DNA of 64,000 nt, from the NCBI GenBank assembly GCA_963728155.1, contig CAVSJF010000004.1, forward strand, positions 434,001-498,000, written 5' to 3'. Of the stretch, positions 43,583-52,542 are shown piece after piece. Every line of letters begins with the position of its first letter. The first letter of the stretch is position 1. A program made the position numbers and the translations under genes. This DNA is from JACVRW01 sp963728155. GTDB lineage: Bacteria; Actinomycetota; Thermoleophilia; Solirubrobacterales; Thermoleophilaceae. The notes beneath the pieces were generated by a model. The model ran no database searches. It saw only the letters and a list, made by a program, of their open reading frames with translations, and was not told where the DNA came from.

Positions 43583-44772
43583 GCCCCCCGCAGATGATCG
43601 CCGGCCGCTACCAGATCGAGAACCGGTTGGGCGCCGGCGGCATGTCGACCGTGTTCCGGGCCACCGACTCGGTGCTCGAGCGGTCGGTGGCGGTGAAGCT
43701 GCTGGCCGAGCACCTCGCCGAGGACGCCGACTTCGTGGCCCGCTTCCGGCGCGAGGCCCTCGCGGCCGCCCGGCTCCAGCACCCGAACATCGTCCAGGTG
43801 TTCGACTCGGGCCGCGACCCCGAAAGCGACCGCCACTACATCGTCATGGAGTACGTCGACGGCCCCTCCTGCGCCGATCTGCTGCGCGAGCACTCGATGC
43901 TCGACGTGGAATGGACCGTCCACCTCCTGCGTGACGCCTGCCACGGTCTCGACTACGCCCACCGGGCCGGGGTGGTGCACCGTGACGTGAAGCCCGGCAA
44001 CCTGCTCGTGGCTCGCGAGACCAACGCCACCAAGCTGGCCGACTTCGGCATAGCGAAGGCCGCGGAGCAGACGCGCATCACCCAGGTGGGGGCGGTGCTC
44101 GGCACCGCGGCCTACCTGTCGCCCGAGCAGGCGCGCGGCGAGGAGGCCGGGCCCCCGTCCGACCTCTACTCGCTCGGAGTGTGCGCCTACCAGTTCCTCA
44201 CCGGCCGGCTTCCTCACGAGTACAGCTCGCTGACCGAGCTCGCCCTCAAGCAGCAGCAGGATCCGGTGGAGCCGATCACCGATCTGCGCCCCGAGGTACC
44301 ACCCCAGCTCGACGCCGCCGTCCGGCTGTGCCTCGAGCGCGAGCCGGGCAGCCGCTACCGCTCGGCGCTCGAGCTGGGGCAGGCCCTCGAGGCCGGCATG
44401 CACGGAGAGGCCACCGAGGCCACTCGCCGGCTGGCCCTGAGCGACACCGACGCCACGCGCGCGCTGGCCGCGACCGAGATCACCTCGTCCACCCGGGCCA
44501 TGCCCCGAACCTCTTACGCGCCCCCGTCGAACGCCCAGCGCCTGCGCGAGCAGACGCCCGCGCCCCCGGCCCCCCGCGAGACCCGCGACGGGAGCCGCCG
44601 CGGGCTGGCCTCGTTCTTCGCCCTGCTGCTCGTGCTGGTCGCGGTGGGCGCCGTGGCCATCGCGCTGCTGGCGTCAAACGAGGGCGACACGCCCGTGCAG
44701 GCGCCGAACGCCGACGAGGTGCAGCAGCAGATCGACGAGCTGCGCGACTTCATCGGCGAGAACGCGCCCTAG
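43579..44772 (+). CDS. PknB-type Ser/Thr protein kinase without PASTA domains
   Basis: About 397 residues. Gly loop YQIENRLGAGGMSTVFRATD, Lys in VAVKLLAEHL, HRAGVVHRDVKPGNLLVARE (catalytic loop), KLADFGIAKAAEQT (DFG), GTAAYLSPEQARGE and PPSDLYSLGVCAYQFLTGRL complete the kinase domain (residues ~5-265). A Thr/Pro-rich juxtamembrane region leads to one membrane helix (LASFFALLLVLVAVGAVAIALL) and a ~35-residue extracellular tail. There are no PASTA repeats, so the input differs from classical PknB, perhaps through the adjacent lipoprotein. The start is TTG 43579 (overlapping the stop of the previous gene) or ATG 43594. Confidence 0.9.
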   Translation: MSPPQMIAGRYQIENRLGAGGMSTVFRATDSVLERSVAVKLLAEHLAEDADFVARFRREALAAARLQHPNIVQVFDSGRDPESDRHYIVMEYVDGPSCADLLREHSMLDVEWTVHLLRDACHGLDYAHRAGVVHRDVKPGNLLVARETNATKLADFGIAKAAEQTRITQVGAVLGTAAYLSPEQARGEEAGPPSDLYSLGVCAYQFLTGRLPHEYSSLTELALKQQQDPVEPITDLRPEVPPQLDAAVRLCLEREPGSRYRSALELGQALEAGMHGEATEATRRLALSDTDATRALAATEITSSTRAMPRTSYAPPSNAQRLREQTPAPPAPRETRDGSRRGLASFFALLLVLVAVGAVAIALLASNEGDTPVQAPNADEVQQQIDELRDFIGENAP

Positions 44773-45567
44773 TCGCGCGGGCGCGTGTGAGCGGCAGAAG
44801 CGGCGCACGGCGTCGTTGAACTCCTCGGGCCGCTCCAGGTTGCTCACGTGACCGCAGCCCGGGATCACCACGAGCTCCGTGTCCGGAATCGCCCGCTCGA
44901 GCTCGTGCGCCACGCTCAGCGGTGAGCGCACGTCGAGCTCGCCCCAGATCAGCAGGGTGGGCACGTCGATGGAGGGCAGCAGGTCGCGCTGATCGGCCTC
45001 GGCCATCACGTTCAGCTGAGTCCTGAGGCTCTCGGGCCGAACCGACGCGACCATCGCCTCGAGCAACGCCACCGAGTCCGCCGGCGGGTTGCCGCCAAAC
45101 AGCCCGGGGAGGGTGGGATCGAACTCCTCGGCGGGCGCGGCAAGCATCTCGCGCGCGCCCGCGAGCCGGGCCTGGATCTCCTTCGGGGGGAGCGATCCCT
45201 TCCAGCCGGCGTAGGTGTCGACCAGCAGCAGGGTCGCGACCAGGTCCGGACGGTGGCGGTAGAGCTCCTGCACCACGGTCCCGCCCCAGGAAAGTCCGGC
45301 CACGTGCGCGGGCCCCAGGTCGAGAGCCTCGATCAGCGCGGCGAGGCAACTCGCGTAGTCCGCCAAGGCGAAATCCACCGGGACGTCCGAGGAGCGCCCG
45401 GCGCCCGGCTCATCCCAGGCCACGACCGTGAACTCGTCAGAGAGGGCGTCCAACTGTGGCTGCCAGCCGCGGCCATCCGCGGCGGCGCCGTGCACCAGCA
45501 CCAGCGGCGGGCCGTCGCCGGCGCGCCGGTAGGCGATCTCGAGCCCGTCAGCGCGGACGGTCGGCAC
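44769..45567 (-). CDS. Alpha/beta hydrolase (end shifted by a probable indel)
   Basis: About 265 residues. PLVLVHGAAADGRGWQPQLD, VVAWDEPGAGRSSD, HVAGLSWGGTVVQELYRHRP (nucleophile Ser), TLLIWGELDVRSPLSVA (Asp) and PGCGHVSNLERPEEFN (His) form a full triad. It resembles 3-oxoadipate enol-lactonase/haloalkane-type hydrolases; substrate unknown. As sequenced the frame runs on antisense to the kinase gene until 44674. One base removed near 44780 would end it at the TAG at 44771-44769, which fits family length better. Its GTG start overlaps the end of the FAD oxidoreductase by 20 bp. Confidence 0.8.
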
Positions 45568-46729
45568 TGAACACGGGCTCCGCGCCCGCCTCGCCCGCGA
45601 TCGCGTCGGCGATCTCCTGGCCCGCCACGTAGCCGGGCACGTTGCCGTGGCCGCTGTACCCGCCCGCCACGTGGAGGCCGGGGCGGTCGGGGACCTCGCC
45701 CACGAAGGGCAGCTGATCGTCGGTGTAGCCCACGATGCCGACCCAGCGGTGAGTGATCCTCGTGTCGAGGCCCAGCTCGTCGCGCAGGTAGGTCTCGAGG
45801 CGATTCCAGATCTCCGGGTTGCCCTCCTCGCGGTCGGTGTAGGAGCCATCCCCGTCGAGATCGGAGAAGCCGCCCAGGAGAAGCCGGCCGTCCGGGCGCT
45901 GCTGGAAGTACTCATAGCCCCAACGCGGATAGACGAGCTGCTCGACCACCCGCTCGGTCGGCTCGGACGCCACCATGTGCAGCCGGCGCGAGCGCACCCG
46001 GCCCTCGTAGGCGGGCACGAGCGCGGGCAGCGCTCCGTCGGACGCCACGATCACGTGGCGGGCCCGGACCGATCCCAAGTCCGTACGCACCTCGCCCTCG
46101 CCCGGGGCCGGCACCGGGCCGACCACCGGCGACGCCTCGAAGATGCGGGCGCCCGCCCGCTCGGCGGCCTCGGCCAGGGCTCGGTACCAGCGAGCGGGGT
46201 GAAGAGCGGCGTCGTGCTCCACGTGGCAGGCGCACAGCCCGCGCCGCTGCAGCACCGGAGGCAGCGCCTCGCGCTCGACCAGCTCGCCGGCAAATCCATC
46301 CTCGCGCAGAGCCTCCACCTGCCCGCGCACCCGCTCGGCCTCCTCCTCGCTCACGGCCACGCGCAGCGACCCCACTCTCCGCACGTCGTCGGCCAGCCCA
46401 AGCTCCGCCGCCAGTCCGTAGATCTCCTGCTGGGCCTCCACGGTCCGGGCGTAGATGCGCCGGTTTCGCTCGCGTCCATACAGCTCGCGCGCGTCGTTGT
46501 GAAACGCAGCCACGCCGGCCAGCAGGAAGCCTCCGTTGCGCCCGCTCGCCCCTCCGGCCACCGTGCCGCGCTCGAGCACGATGGTGTCGACGCCGTGTTC
46601 GGCCAGCCGGCTCGCGCACGAGAGTCCCCCCACCCCGCCGCCGATCACACAGGCTTCGGCCTCCAGGCGGCCCTCGAGCGCGGCTCGCGGCTCGTAGGGC
46701 GAATCGAGCCAGTACGGGATCGAGCTCAT
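45548..46729 (-). CDS. FAD-dependent oxidoreductase of the D-amino-acid oxidase (DAO/PuuB-like) family
   Basis: The protein has 393 residues. EACVIGGGVGGLSCASRLAE is the FAD-binding GxGxxG; TIVLERGTVAGGASGRNGGF is the GASGxNxG motif of the DAO family; VEHDAALHPARWYRALAEAA and HRWVGIVGYTDDQLPFVGEV with VAGGYSGHGNVPGYVAG close the flavin site. Closest types are gamma-glutamylputrescine oxidase-like and glycine/sarcosine oxidase-like enzymes; the amine substrate is unknown. ATG overlaps the tgt stop (ATGA). Confidence 0.88.
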   Translation of the reverse strand: MSSIPYWLDSPYEPRAALEGRLEAEACVIGGGVGGLSCASRLAEHGVDTIVLERGTVAGGASGRNGGFLLAGVAAFHNDARELYGRERNRRIYARTVEAQQEIYGLAAELGLADDVRRVGSLRVAVSEEEAERVRGQVEALREDGFAGELVEREALPPVLQRRGLCACHVEHDAALHPARWYRALAEAAERAGARIFEASPVVGPVPAPGEGEVRTDLGSVRARHVIVASDGALPALVPAYEGRVRSRRLHMVASEPTERVVEQLVYPRWGYEYFQQRPDGRLLLGGFSDLDGDGSYTDREEGNPEIWNRLETYLRDELGLDTRITHRWVGIVGYTDDQLPFVGEVPDRPGLHVAGGYSGHGNVPGYVAGQEIADAIAGEAGAEPVFSADRPR

Positions 46730-47895
46730 CTGGCGCCGCGCAGCGTTCGCTCGGCCAGGGCGGCGAACCGTCCTCCGGCGATCGCCTCTCGCATTTCCCT
46801 CATCAGCTCGGCCATGAAGGTGAGATTGTGAAGGGTGATGAGCCGCTTTGCGGTGAGCTCGTTGGCGCGTATCAGGTAGTGCAGGTACCCGCGGGTGTGC
46901 TCGCGGCAGGCCGGGCAGGGGCAGTCGGCCTGGATCGGCTCGCGGCTCGCGCGGTGCCGGCTCTTGGTCAGGTCGAGGCGCCAGCGCCGCTCGGGGTCGT
47001 CCACCAGCGCGGTCCCGTGGCGCGCCAGGCGAGTGGGCGTGGCGCAGTCGAAGGTGTCGATGCCCGCGCCCACGGCATGCACGAGGTCGTCCACGTCGCC
47101 GATGCCCAGCAGATGGCGCGGCGGGGCGTCGGGGAGAGCGGCCAGCGACCACCCCACCACCTCGCGCATCTGCTCCTTGGTCTGGCCCAGCGACCCCCCG
47201 ATGGCGATCCCGTCAGCTCCTGAGGCGGCCACGTAGGCCGTGGATTCGGCGCGCAGGTCCTCGTACACGCCGCCCTGCACGATGCCGTAGACCAGCTGGC
47301 CCGGAGGCCCGTGCTCCTCGTGCCAGCGCAGGCAGCGGTCGAGCCAGCGATGCGTGCGCTCCATGGAGGAGGCGGTGTAGTCGCGCTCGACGTGGAAGGG
47401 CGTGCACTCGTCGAACACCAGGGCGATGTCCGAGCCCAGCTTTGCCTGCACCTCCATCGAGGTCTCGGGGCCCATGAAGCGCTCGCGCCCGTCGAGATAG
47501 GAGCGAAAGCGCACGCCCTCCTCCTCGATCGCGATGATCATCGATTTCGGCCGCTCGCGCCGCCGCTTGACCTCCTCGGCCACCGATCCGTGGCCCATCG
47601 AGAACACCTGATAGCCGCCCGAGTCCGTGATGATCGCCCCCCGCCAGCCCATGAACTCGTGCAGCCCGCCCATCTCGGCCACCAGCTCGGGACCGGGCTG
47701 GATGAACAGGTGGAAGGTGTTGCCCAGCACCATGTCGTAGCCCAGCTCGGCCACCTCGGCGGCGTGCAGCGACTTGACCGTCGCCGTGGAGGCCAGCGGC
47801 ACGAAGGCCGGGGTGCGGACGTCGCCGTGGGTGGTGTGGATCAGGCCCGCGCGCGCGGCGCCGTCGCGGGCGGTGATGGTGAAGGCCGGCGCTAT
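46726..47895 (-). CDS. tgt: Queuine tRNA-ribosyltransferase Tgt (start codon not resolved)
   Basis: About 389 residues. TPAFVPLASTATVKSL, GAIITDSGGYQVFSMGHGSV (catalytic Asp), SDIALVFDECTPFHVERDY (nucleophile Asp), LVYGIVQGGVYEDLRAESTA, GIAIGGSLGQTKEQM and ADCPCPACREHTRGYLHYLI with LITLHN (three Cys and His zinc site) are all present. Tgt exchanges guanine 34 for queuine or preQ1 in GUN-anticodon tRNAs. The in-frame sequence before APAFTITARDG has no ATG, GTG or TTG; the nearest candidate is an ATA at 47895. An indel near the gpmI stop is the likely reason. Confidence 0.9.
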   Translation of the reverse strand: MAPAFTITARDGAARAGLIHTTHGDVRTPAFVPLASTATVKSLHAAEVAELGYDMVLGNTFHLFIQPGPELVAEMGGLHEFMGWRGAIITDSGGYQVFSMGHGSVAEEVKRRRERPKSMIIAIEEEGVRFRSYLDGRERFMGPETSMEVQAKLGSDIALVFDECTPFHVERDYTASSMERTHRWLDRCLRWHEEHGPPGQLVYGIVQGGVYEDLRAESTAYVAASGADGIAIGGSLGQTKEQMREVVGWSLAALPDAPPRHLLGIGDVDDLVHAVGAGIDTFDCATPTRLARHGTALVDDPERRWRLDLTKSRHRASREPIQADCPCPACREHTRGYLHYLIRANELTAKRLITLHNLTFMAELMREMREAIAGGRFAALAERTLRGAR

Positions 47896-49344
47896 AGGAG
47901 CGCTTCGCCGGTCATCGCCGAGGGTTGGTCGCAGCCCAGGAGCTTCAGCACGGTCGGTGCCACGTCGGCCAGGATTCCCCCTTCGCGCAGGTCGCCCACG
48001 TCGGCCGTCACGATCAGCGGCACCGGGTTCATGGAGTGCGCGGTGTTGGGGCTTCCGTCGTCCTCGAGCATGTGGTCGGCGTTGCCGTGGTCGGCGGTTA
48101 TGAGGCAGACGCCCTCGGACTCCTCCACCGCCTCGACGACCCGGCCCAGGCACTCGTCGACCGTCTCGATCGCCTTCACCGCGGCCTCGATCACCCCGGT
48201 GTGCCCCACCATGTCCGGGTTGGCGAAGTTGATCAGGCCGAAGCCGAAGTCGCCCTCGCGCCAACCTTCGACGAAGGCATCCGCCGCCGCCGCGGCACTC
48301 ATCTCGGGCTTCTTGTCGTAGGTCGGCACGTCGCGCGGAGAGTCCACGAGGCGGTGCTCCTCCCCCTCGTACTCGTCCTCCTCCCCGCCGTTGAAGAAAT
48401 AGGTGACGTGGGCGTACTTCTCGGTCTCGGCCACGTGCAGCTGGGCGATACCGCGGTCGGCCAGCGTGGAGGCCAGCGTGACCTCGGGCCGCGCGGGCGG
48501 GAAGGCCACCGGATAGTCCCAGTCCTCGCGGTACCGAGTGAGGGTGGTGAGCTTCACGTCGTCCCCGAGGGCCTCGGTGAGCTGGCGGGCGCGATCCGGG
48601 CGGAAGTTGAAGAACACCGCGCTGTCGCCCGCGCGGATCCGGCCCTCCTCGCCCACCATGGTGGGCTTGATGAACTCGTCGGTCTCGTCGCGCTCGTAGG
48701 CCGCGCGCACCGCCCCCTCCCCCGTCTCGGCCGAGAACTCCGCCTCGCCGTCGACCAGCGCGTCGAGCGCGAGCTGCGTCCGCTCCTCGCGCTTGTCGCG
48801 GTCCATGGCGTAGTAGCGCCCGGTCACGGTCGCTATCCGTGCGCCGCCCCAGCCCTCGACCTCGGCGATGTAGCCCGCGCCCGAGTCGGGGTTGGTGTCG
48901 CGACCGTCGGTGAAGGCGTGGATCACCACGTCGTCGACCCCCTGCTTGCCCGCCAGCTCGATCAGCGCCTTGAGGTGGCCCATCGACGCATGCACGCCCG
49001 CCGGCCGACACCAGGCCCAGGAGATGCAGCCGCTCGCCGCGGCACGCTTGCCGCAGCACCTCGTTGTCGAAGAACGAGCCGTCCTCGATCGCCTCGTCGA
49101 TGCGCAGCAGATCCTGTTTGACGATCGCCCCCGCCCCGAGGTTGAGGTGGCCGACCTCGCTGTTGCCCATCTGCCCCTCGGGCAGGCCGACCGACTCTCC
49201 CCACGCAGTGAGCGTGGTGTGCGGGTACTTCTCCCACAGACCGTCGAACACCGGCGTGTCGGCCAGCTCGACGGCGTTGCCCGGACCGGGCTCGGCCAGC
49301 CCCCAGCCGTCCAGGACGATCAGAACGACGCTGGGGACAGTCAC
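47892..49344 (-). CDS. gpmI: 2,3-bisphosphoglycerate-independent phosphoglycerate mutase (one frameshift)
   Basis: About 483 residues. VPSVVLIVLDGWGLAEPGPG (metal Asp), GLPEGQMGNSEVGHLNLGAG (phosphorylated Ser in NSEVGH), VVIHAFTDGRDTNPDSGAGY, FFNFRPDRARQLTEALGD, INFANPDMVGHTGVIEA and GVCLITADHGNADHMLEDDG cover the two metal ions and the substrate loop. It interconverts 3- and 2-phosphoglycerate. One extra G near 49005 separates LVSAGG from VHASMGHLKAL. The GTG start overlaps the tpiA stop (GTGA). Confidence 0.93.
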
Positions 49345-50108
49345 TGCGCGGCGGCGGCAACTATGCGCGCGAAGTCCTCGGGGTCGAGGCTCCCGCCGCC
49401 CACCAGCGCGCCGTCGACGTTGGGCTGCTCGAGTATCTCGGCCGCGTTGTCGGGCTTGACGCTGCCTCCGTACTGCACCCGCACATGCTCGGCGGCCTCA
49501 CGGGAGCGGTCGCCCACCAGTGCGCGCACGAAGCCGATCGCCTCCTCGGCGATGTCCGGCGTGGCCACCTTGCCCGTGCCGATGGCCCAGATCGGCTCGT
49601 AGGCGATGGTCACCTCGGCCAGGCGGTCGGCGGGCACCTTCTCGAGCCCCTCCTGGACCTGATGGCGCAGCTTGCGCTCGGTGTGGCCGCGCTCGCGCTC
49701 CTCCTCGGTCTCGCCCACGCAGAGGATGGGCCACAGGCCGGCCTCGAGGGCCGCGGGCACCTTCTCCTGCAGCGCGCGATCGGTCTCGCCGTTCTGCGCG
49801 CGCCGCTCGGAGTGGCCGAGCACCACGCCGTCGATGCCGATCTCGTTGAGCATCTCCGCGGAGACCTCACCGGTGAAGGCGCCGCTCTCCTGCGCGCTCA
49901 TGTTCTGGGCGAACACCTTCACGCCGGTGCCCGCGAGCTTCTCGACGCACACGCCGAGCGAGGTGAACGGAGCGCAGATTCCCACGTCGGCCGGCCGCCG
50001 GCCCTCGTCGGGCAGCAGCTCGAGCAGCCGGTTGCAGTATTCGCTCGCCTGGGCGCGCGTGCCCCAGAGCTTCCAGTTGCCGGCGATGAACGGACGGCGC
50101 TCAGGCAT
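49341..50108 (-). CDS. tpiA: Triosephosphate isomerase
   Basis: The protein has 255 residues. RRPFIAGNWKLWGTRAQASE (Asn, Lys), GIDGVVLGHSERRAQNGETD (catalytic His), TIAYEPIWAIGTGKVATPD (catalytic Glu and loop 6) and VQYGGSVKPDNAAEIL, DGALVGGGSLDPEDFA (phosphate binding) are intact. It interconverts dihydroxyacetone phosphate and glyceraldehyde 3-phosphate. It overlaps pgk by 8 bp and gpmI by 4 bp, so it is translationally coupled on both sides. Confidence 0.97.
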   Translation of the reverse strand: MPERRPFIAGNWKLWGTRAQASEYCNRLLELLPDEGRRPADVGICAPFTSLGVCVEKLAGTGVKVFAQNMSAQESGAFTGEVSAEMLNEIGIDGVVLGHSERRAQNGETDRALQEKVPAALEAGLWPILCVGETEEERERGHTERKLRHQVQEGLEKVPADRLAEVTIAYEPIWAIGTGKVATPDIAEEAIGFVRALVGDRSREAAEHVRVQYGGSVKPDNAAEILEQPNVDGALVGGGSLDPEDFARIVAAAAQ

Positions 50109-51303
50109 CGTCGAGAGCCTCCACGCCGGGCAGCTCCTTGCCCTCCAAGAGCTCCAGCGAGGCGCCGCCGCCCGTGGAGAGGTGGTCGACGTCGTCGTCG
50201 AGGCCGAACTCCGCCAGAGCCGCGCCGGAGTCGCCGCCGCCGACCACCGTAGTGCCCGGCGCCTTCGCGACCGCCTCGGCCACGGCGCGGGTGCCGCCGG
50301 CGAAGGGCTCCATCTCGAACGCTCCCATCGGCCCGTTCCAGAACACGGTGCCCGCCTTCGCGATCTCCTCCGAGTAGGCCTCGGCCGTGCGCGGGCCTAT
50401 GTCGAGCCCCATCCAGCCGTCGGGCACGTCGGTGCCGTCCTCCACCCGGCGCTCGGCCTCGGCGTCGAAGCGATCGCCGAGCACGAGATCGAGCGGCAGC
50501 AGCAGCCGGCAGCGCGAGCTCTCGGCCTTGTCGAGCGCCTTGCGCGCAAGCTCGATGCCCTCGTCCTCGACCAGCGAGTCGCCCGTGGGCTTGTCCTGTG
50601 CGCGAAAGAAGCTGAAGCACATGGCGCCGCCGACCAGCAGTGTGTCGGCCTCATCGAGGAAACGATCGATGAGGGCGATCTTGTCCGTGACCTTCGCTCC
50701 GCCGAGCACGACCACCAGCGGACGCTCGGGTGTCTCGATGATCGTACGCAGCGTGGTGACCTCGCGCTCCAGCAACAGACCGGCCACCGCGGGGCGCAGG
50801 TGCTCGGTCACGCCGGCGGTTGAGGCGTGCGCGCGATGGGCCGAGCCGAAGGCGTCGTTCACGTAGGCATCGGCCAGGGCGGCCAGCTTTCGGGCGAGCT
50901 CGGAGTCGTTGTCGGTCTCACCGGGCTCCCAGCGGGTGTTCTCGAGCACGAGCACGGTGCCCGGGTCGAGCTCCTCGACGGCCTGCTCCACCTCGGGCCC
51001 GACCACGGCGGGTGCCTGCGTCACGGAGGCGTCGATCAGCTCGCCCAGCCGCTTCGAGGCCGGCTCGAGTGAGGTCTCGGGGTCCCGGTCCTCTGGGCGC
51101 CCCAGGTGGGAGAGCAGTACCAGCCTCGCTCCCTTCTCCAGCAGCAGCTCGATCGTGGGCAGCGCGGCGCGGATGCGCGCGTCGTCGGCCACCGCGCCGT
51201 CCTCCAGGGGCACGTTGAAGTCGACGCGGGCCAGCACCCGATCACCCTTCTCGATCTCCAAGTCACGGACCGTGCGCTTGCCGAAGGCGGCGTCAGTGCG
51301 CAC
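50101..51303 (-). CDS. pgk: Phosphoglycerate kinase
   Basis: The protein has 400 residues, the family size. VLARVDFNVPLEDGAVADD, LVLLSHLGRPEDRDPETSL (substrate binding), NTRWEPGETDNDSELARKLA, AYVNDAFGSAHRAHAST, VVVLGGAKVTDKIALIDRF and VVGGGDSGAALAEFG, HLSTGGGASLELLEGKELPG (nucleotide site) are all present. It transfers phosphate from 1,3-bisphosphoglycerate to ADP. The start is the GTG at 51303, which is separated by one base from the foot of a long hairpin; no free ribosome binding site is left outside that structure. Confidence 0.96.
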   Translation of the reverse strand: MRTDAAFGKRTVRDLEIEKGDRVLARVDFNVPLEDGAVADDARIRAALPTIELLLEKGARLVLLSHLGRPEDRDPETSLEPASKRLGELIDASVTQAPAVVGPEVEQAVEELDPGTVLVLENTRWEPGETDNDSELARKLAALADAYVNDAFGSAHRAHASTAGVTEHLRPAVAGLLLEREVTTLRTIIETPERPLVVVLGGAKVTDKIALIDRFLDEADTLLVGGAMCFSFFRAQDKPTGDSLVEDEGIELARKALDKAESSRCRLLLPLDLVLGDRFDAEAERRVEDGTDVPDGWMGLDIGPRTAEAYSEEIAKAGTVFWNGPMGAFEMEPFAGGTRAVAEAVAKAPGTTVVGGGDSGAALAEFGLDDDVDHLSTGGGASLELLEGKELPGVEALDDA

Positions 51304-51304
51304 G

Positions 51305-51447
51305 GCCGGGATTTCGGTCGGGAATCGGCGAGTCGGCTGGGCGCGGCTGGCAAGTCCGGTGGACGGAGTCGATGCCAAAGCATCGGCGAGTCCGCCGGAC
51401 GCCGCCAGGCGTGTCCAGCCGCCGCCGAAACCGACCGAAATCCCGGC
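51305..51447. repeat. ~143-nt imperfect inverted repeat filling the gapA-pgk gap
   Basis: The outer arms GCCGGGATTTCGGTCGG (51305-51321) and CCGACCGAAATCCCGGC (51431-51447) are perfectly complementary over 17 bp. The centre is a perfect GATGC-CAAA-GCATC hairpin (51371-51384), and the parts between pair with few mismatches. In the minus-strand transcript it folds between the gapA stop (51456) and the pgk GTG (51303), with almost no unpaired bases at either side. It could be a processing or translation-control hairpin or a palindromic mobile repeat (MITE/REP-like). No second copy is seen in the window. Confidence 0.7.
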
Positions 51448-51455
51448 GGTGCGTG

Positions 51456-52475
51456 CTATGCAACCGGCGCTCCCGCCAGCACGCGCTGAGCGAGGTCGAC
51501 CACGCGGTTGGAATAGCCCCACTCGTTGTCGTACCAGGCCACGACCTTCACGAGCTTCTCGTCGATGACCATGGTCAGCGGCGCGTCGAACACCGAGGAG
51601 TAGGACGAGCCGACGATGTCGGTCGACACGAGCGCGTCCTCGCTGTACTTGAGGATGCCCTCCAGCGCGCCGCTGTCCGCCTTGCCGGCGAAAGCCTCGT
51701 TGATCGCCTCCTTGCTGGTGGGTCCCGACACCTCGCACACGAGGTCGATCACCGATCCGGTTATCACGGGCGCCCGCACGGCGATGCCGTTGAGCTTGCC
51801 GTCGAGCTCGGGCAGGACCAGGCCGACGGCCTTGGCGGCGCCGGTCGAGGTGGGCACGAGGTTGGCCGCGGCGGCGCGGGCCCGGCGCAGATCCTTGTGG
51901 GGGCCGTCCTGGAGGTTCTGGTCGGCCGTGTATGCGTGGATCGTGGTCATGATCCCGCGCTCGATGCCCACCGAGTCGTTGAGCACCTTGGCCACCGGAG
52001 CGAGGCAGTTGGTGGTGCACGACGCGTTGGAGATCACGTGGTGCTTGTCGGCGTCGTAGGCGTCGTCGTTGACCCCCAGCGCCAGCGTCACGTCGGGCTC
52101 GGTGGCCGGCGCCGTGATGATCACCTTCTTGGCGCCCGCCTCGAGGTGCTTCGCGGCATCCTCGCGTTTGGTGAACAGCCCGGTGGACTCGATCACCACG
52201 TCCGCGCCGGCGGTCCCCCAGGGGAGGGCGGCCGGGTCACGCTCGGAGAAGACCTTGAGCTCGTCGCCGTCGACGATCAGTGCGTCGTCGGTGTGGTCGA
52301 TCTCACCCTGGAAAGGGCCCAGGACGGAGTCGAACTTGAGCAGGTGGGCGAGGGTGGCGGTGTCGGTGATGTCGTTCACGCCGACCCAGTCGATCTCAGC
52401 GCCGGCGGCGTGTGCCGCCCGAAAGACGTTGCGGCCGATCCGCCCGAAGCCGTTGATTCCGGCCTTCAAGGCCAT
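51456..52475 (-). CDS. gapA: Glyceraldehyde-3-phosphate dehydrogenase, type I
   Basis: The protein has 339 residues. KAGINGFGRIGRNVFRAAHA (NAD), ISNASCTTNCLAPVAKVLND (catalytic Cys), TTIHAYTADQNLQDGPHKDL, ANLVPTSTGAAKAVGLVLPE and AWYDNEWGYSNRVVDLAQRV are intact. It makes 1,3-bisphosphoglycerate in glycolysis. The Asp/Val in the adenine-ribose region (DITDTATLAHLLKFDS) suits NAD. AAGGAG about 8 nt upstream of the ATG and a TAGATT box about 40 nt upstream indicate its own leadered promoter despite the position in the operon. Confidence 0.97.
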   Translation of the reverse strand: MALKAGINGFGRIGRNVFRAAHAAGAEIDWVGVNDITDTATLAHLLKFDSVLGPFQGEIDHTDDALIVDGDELKVFSERDPAALPWGTAGADVVIESTGLFTKREDAAKHLEAGAKKVIITAPATEPDVTLALGVNDDAYDADKHHVISNASCTTNCLAPVAKVLNDSVGIERGIMTTIHAYTADQNLQDGPHKDLRRARAAAANLVPTSTGAAKAVGLVLPELDGKLNGIAVRAPVITGSVIDLVCEVSGPTSKEAINEAFAGKADSGALEGILKYSEDALVSTDIVGSSYSSVFDAPLTMVIDEKLVKVVAWYDNEWGYSNRVVDLAQRVLAGAPVA

Positions 52476-52513
52476 TCTGATGCTCCTTCGTTAGCTGGTC
52501 CCGTGGGGAGGTG

Positions 52514-52519
52514 AATCTA
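52514..52519 (-). promoter_or_regulatory. Possible -10 box TAGATT for gapA
   Basis: On the minus strand TAGATT lies 38 nt before the gapA ATG, in the 67-bp rapZ-gapA gap. No clear -35 at 17 bp. Confidence 0.35.
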
Positions 52520-52542
52520 CCGGGACCGAGTGCCCGTGGCGG

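Noticed and set aside
50101..52020. A continuous minus-strand frame extending pgk far upstream through the gapA gene
   Set aside because: The extra part is antisense-free shadow of gapA in another frame; pgk homology starts at the GTG at 51303, which gives the normal 400 residues.
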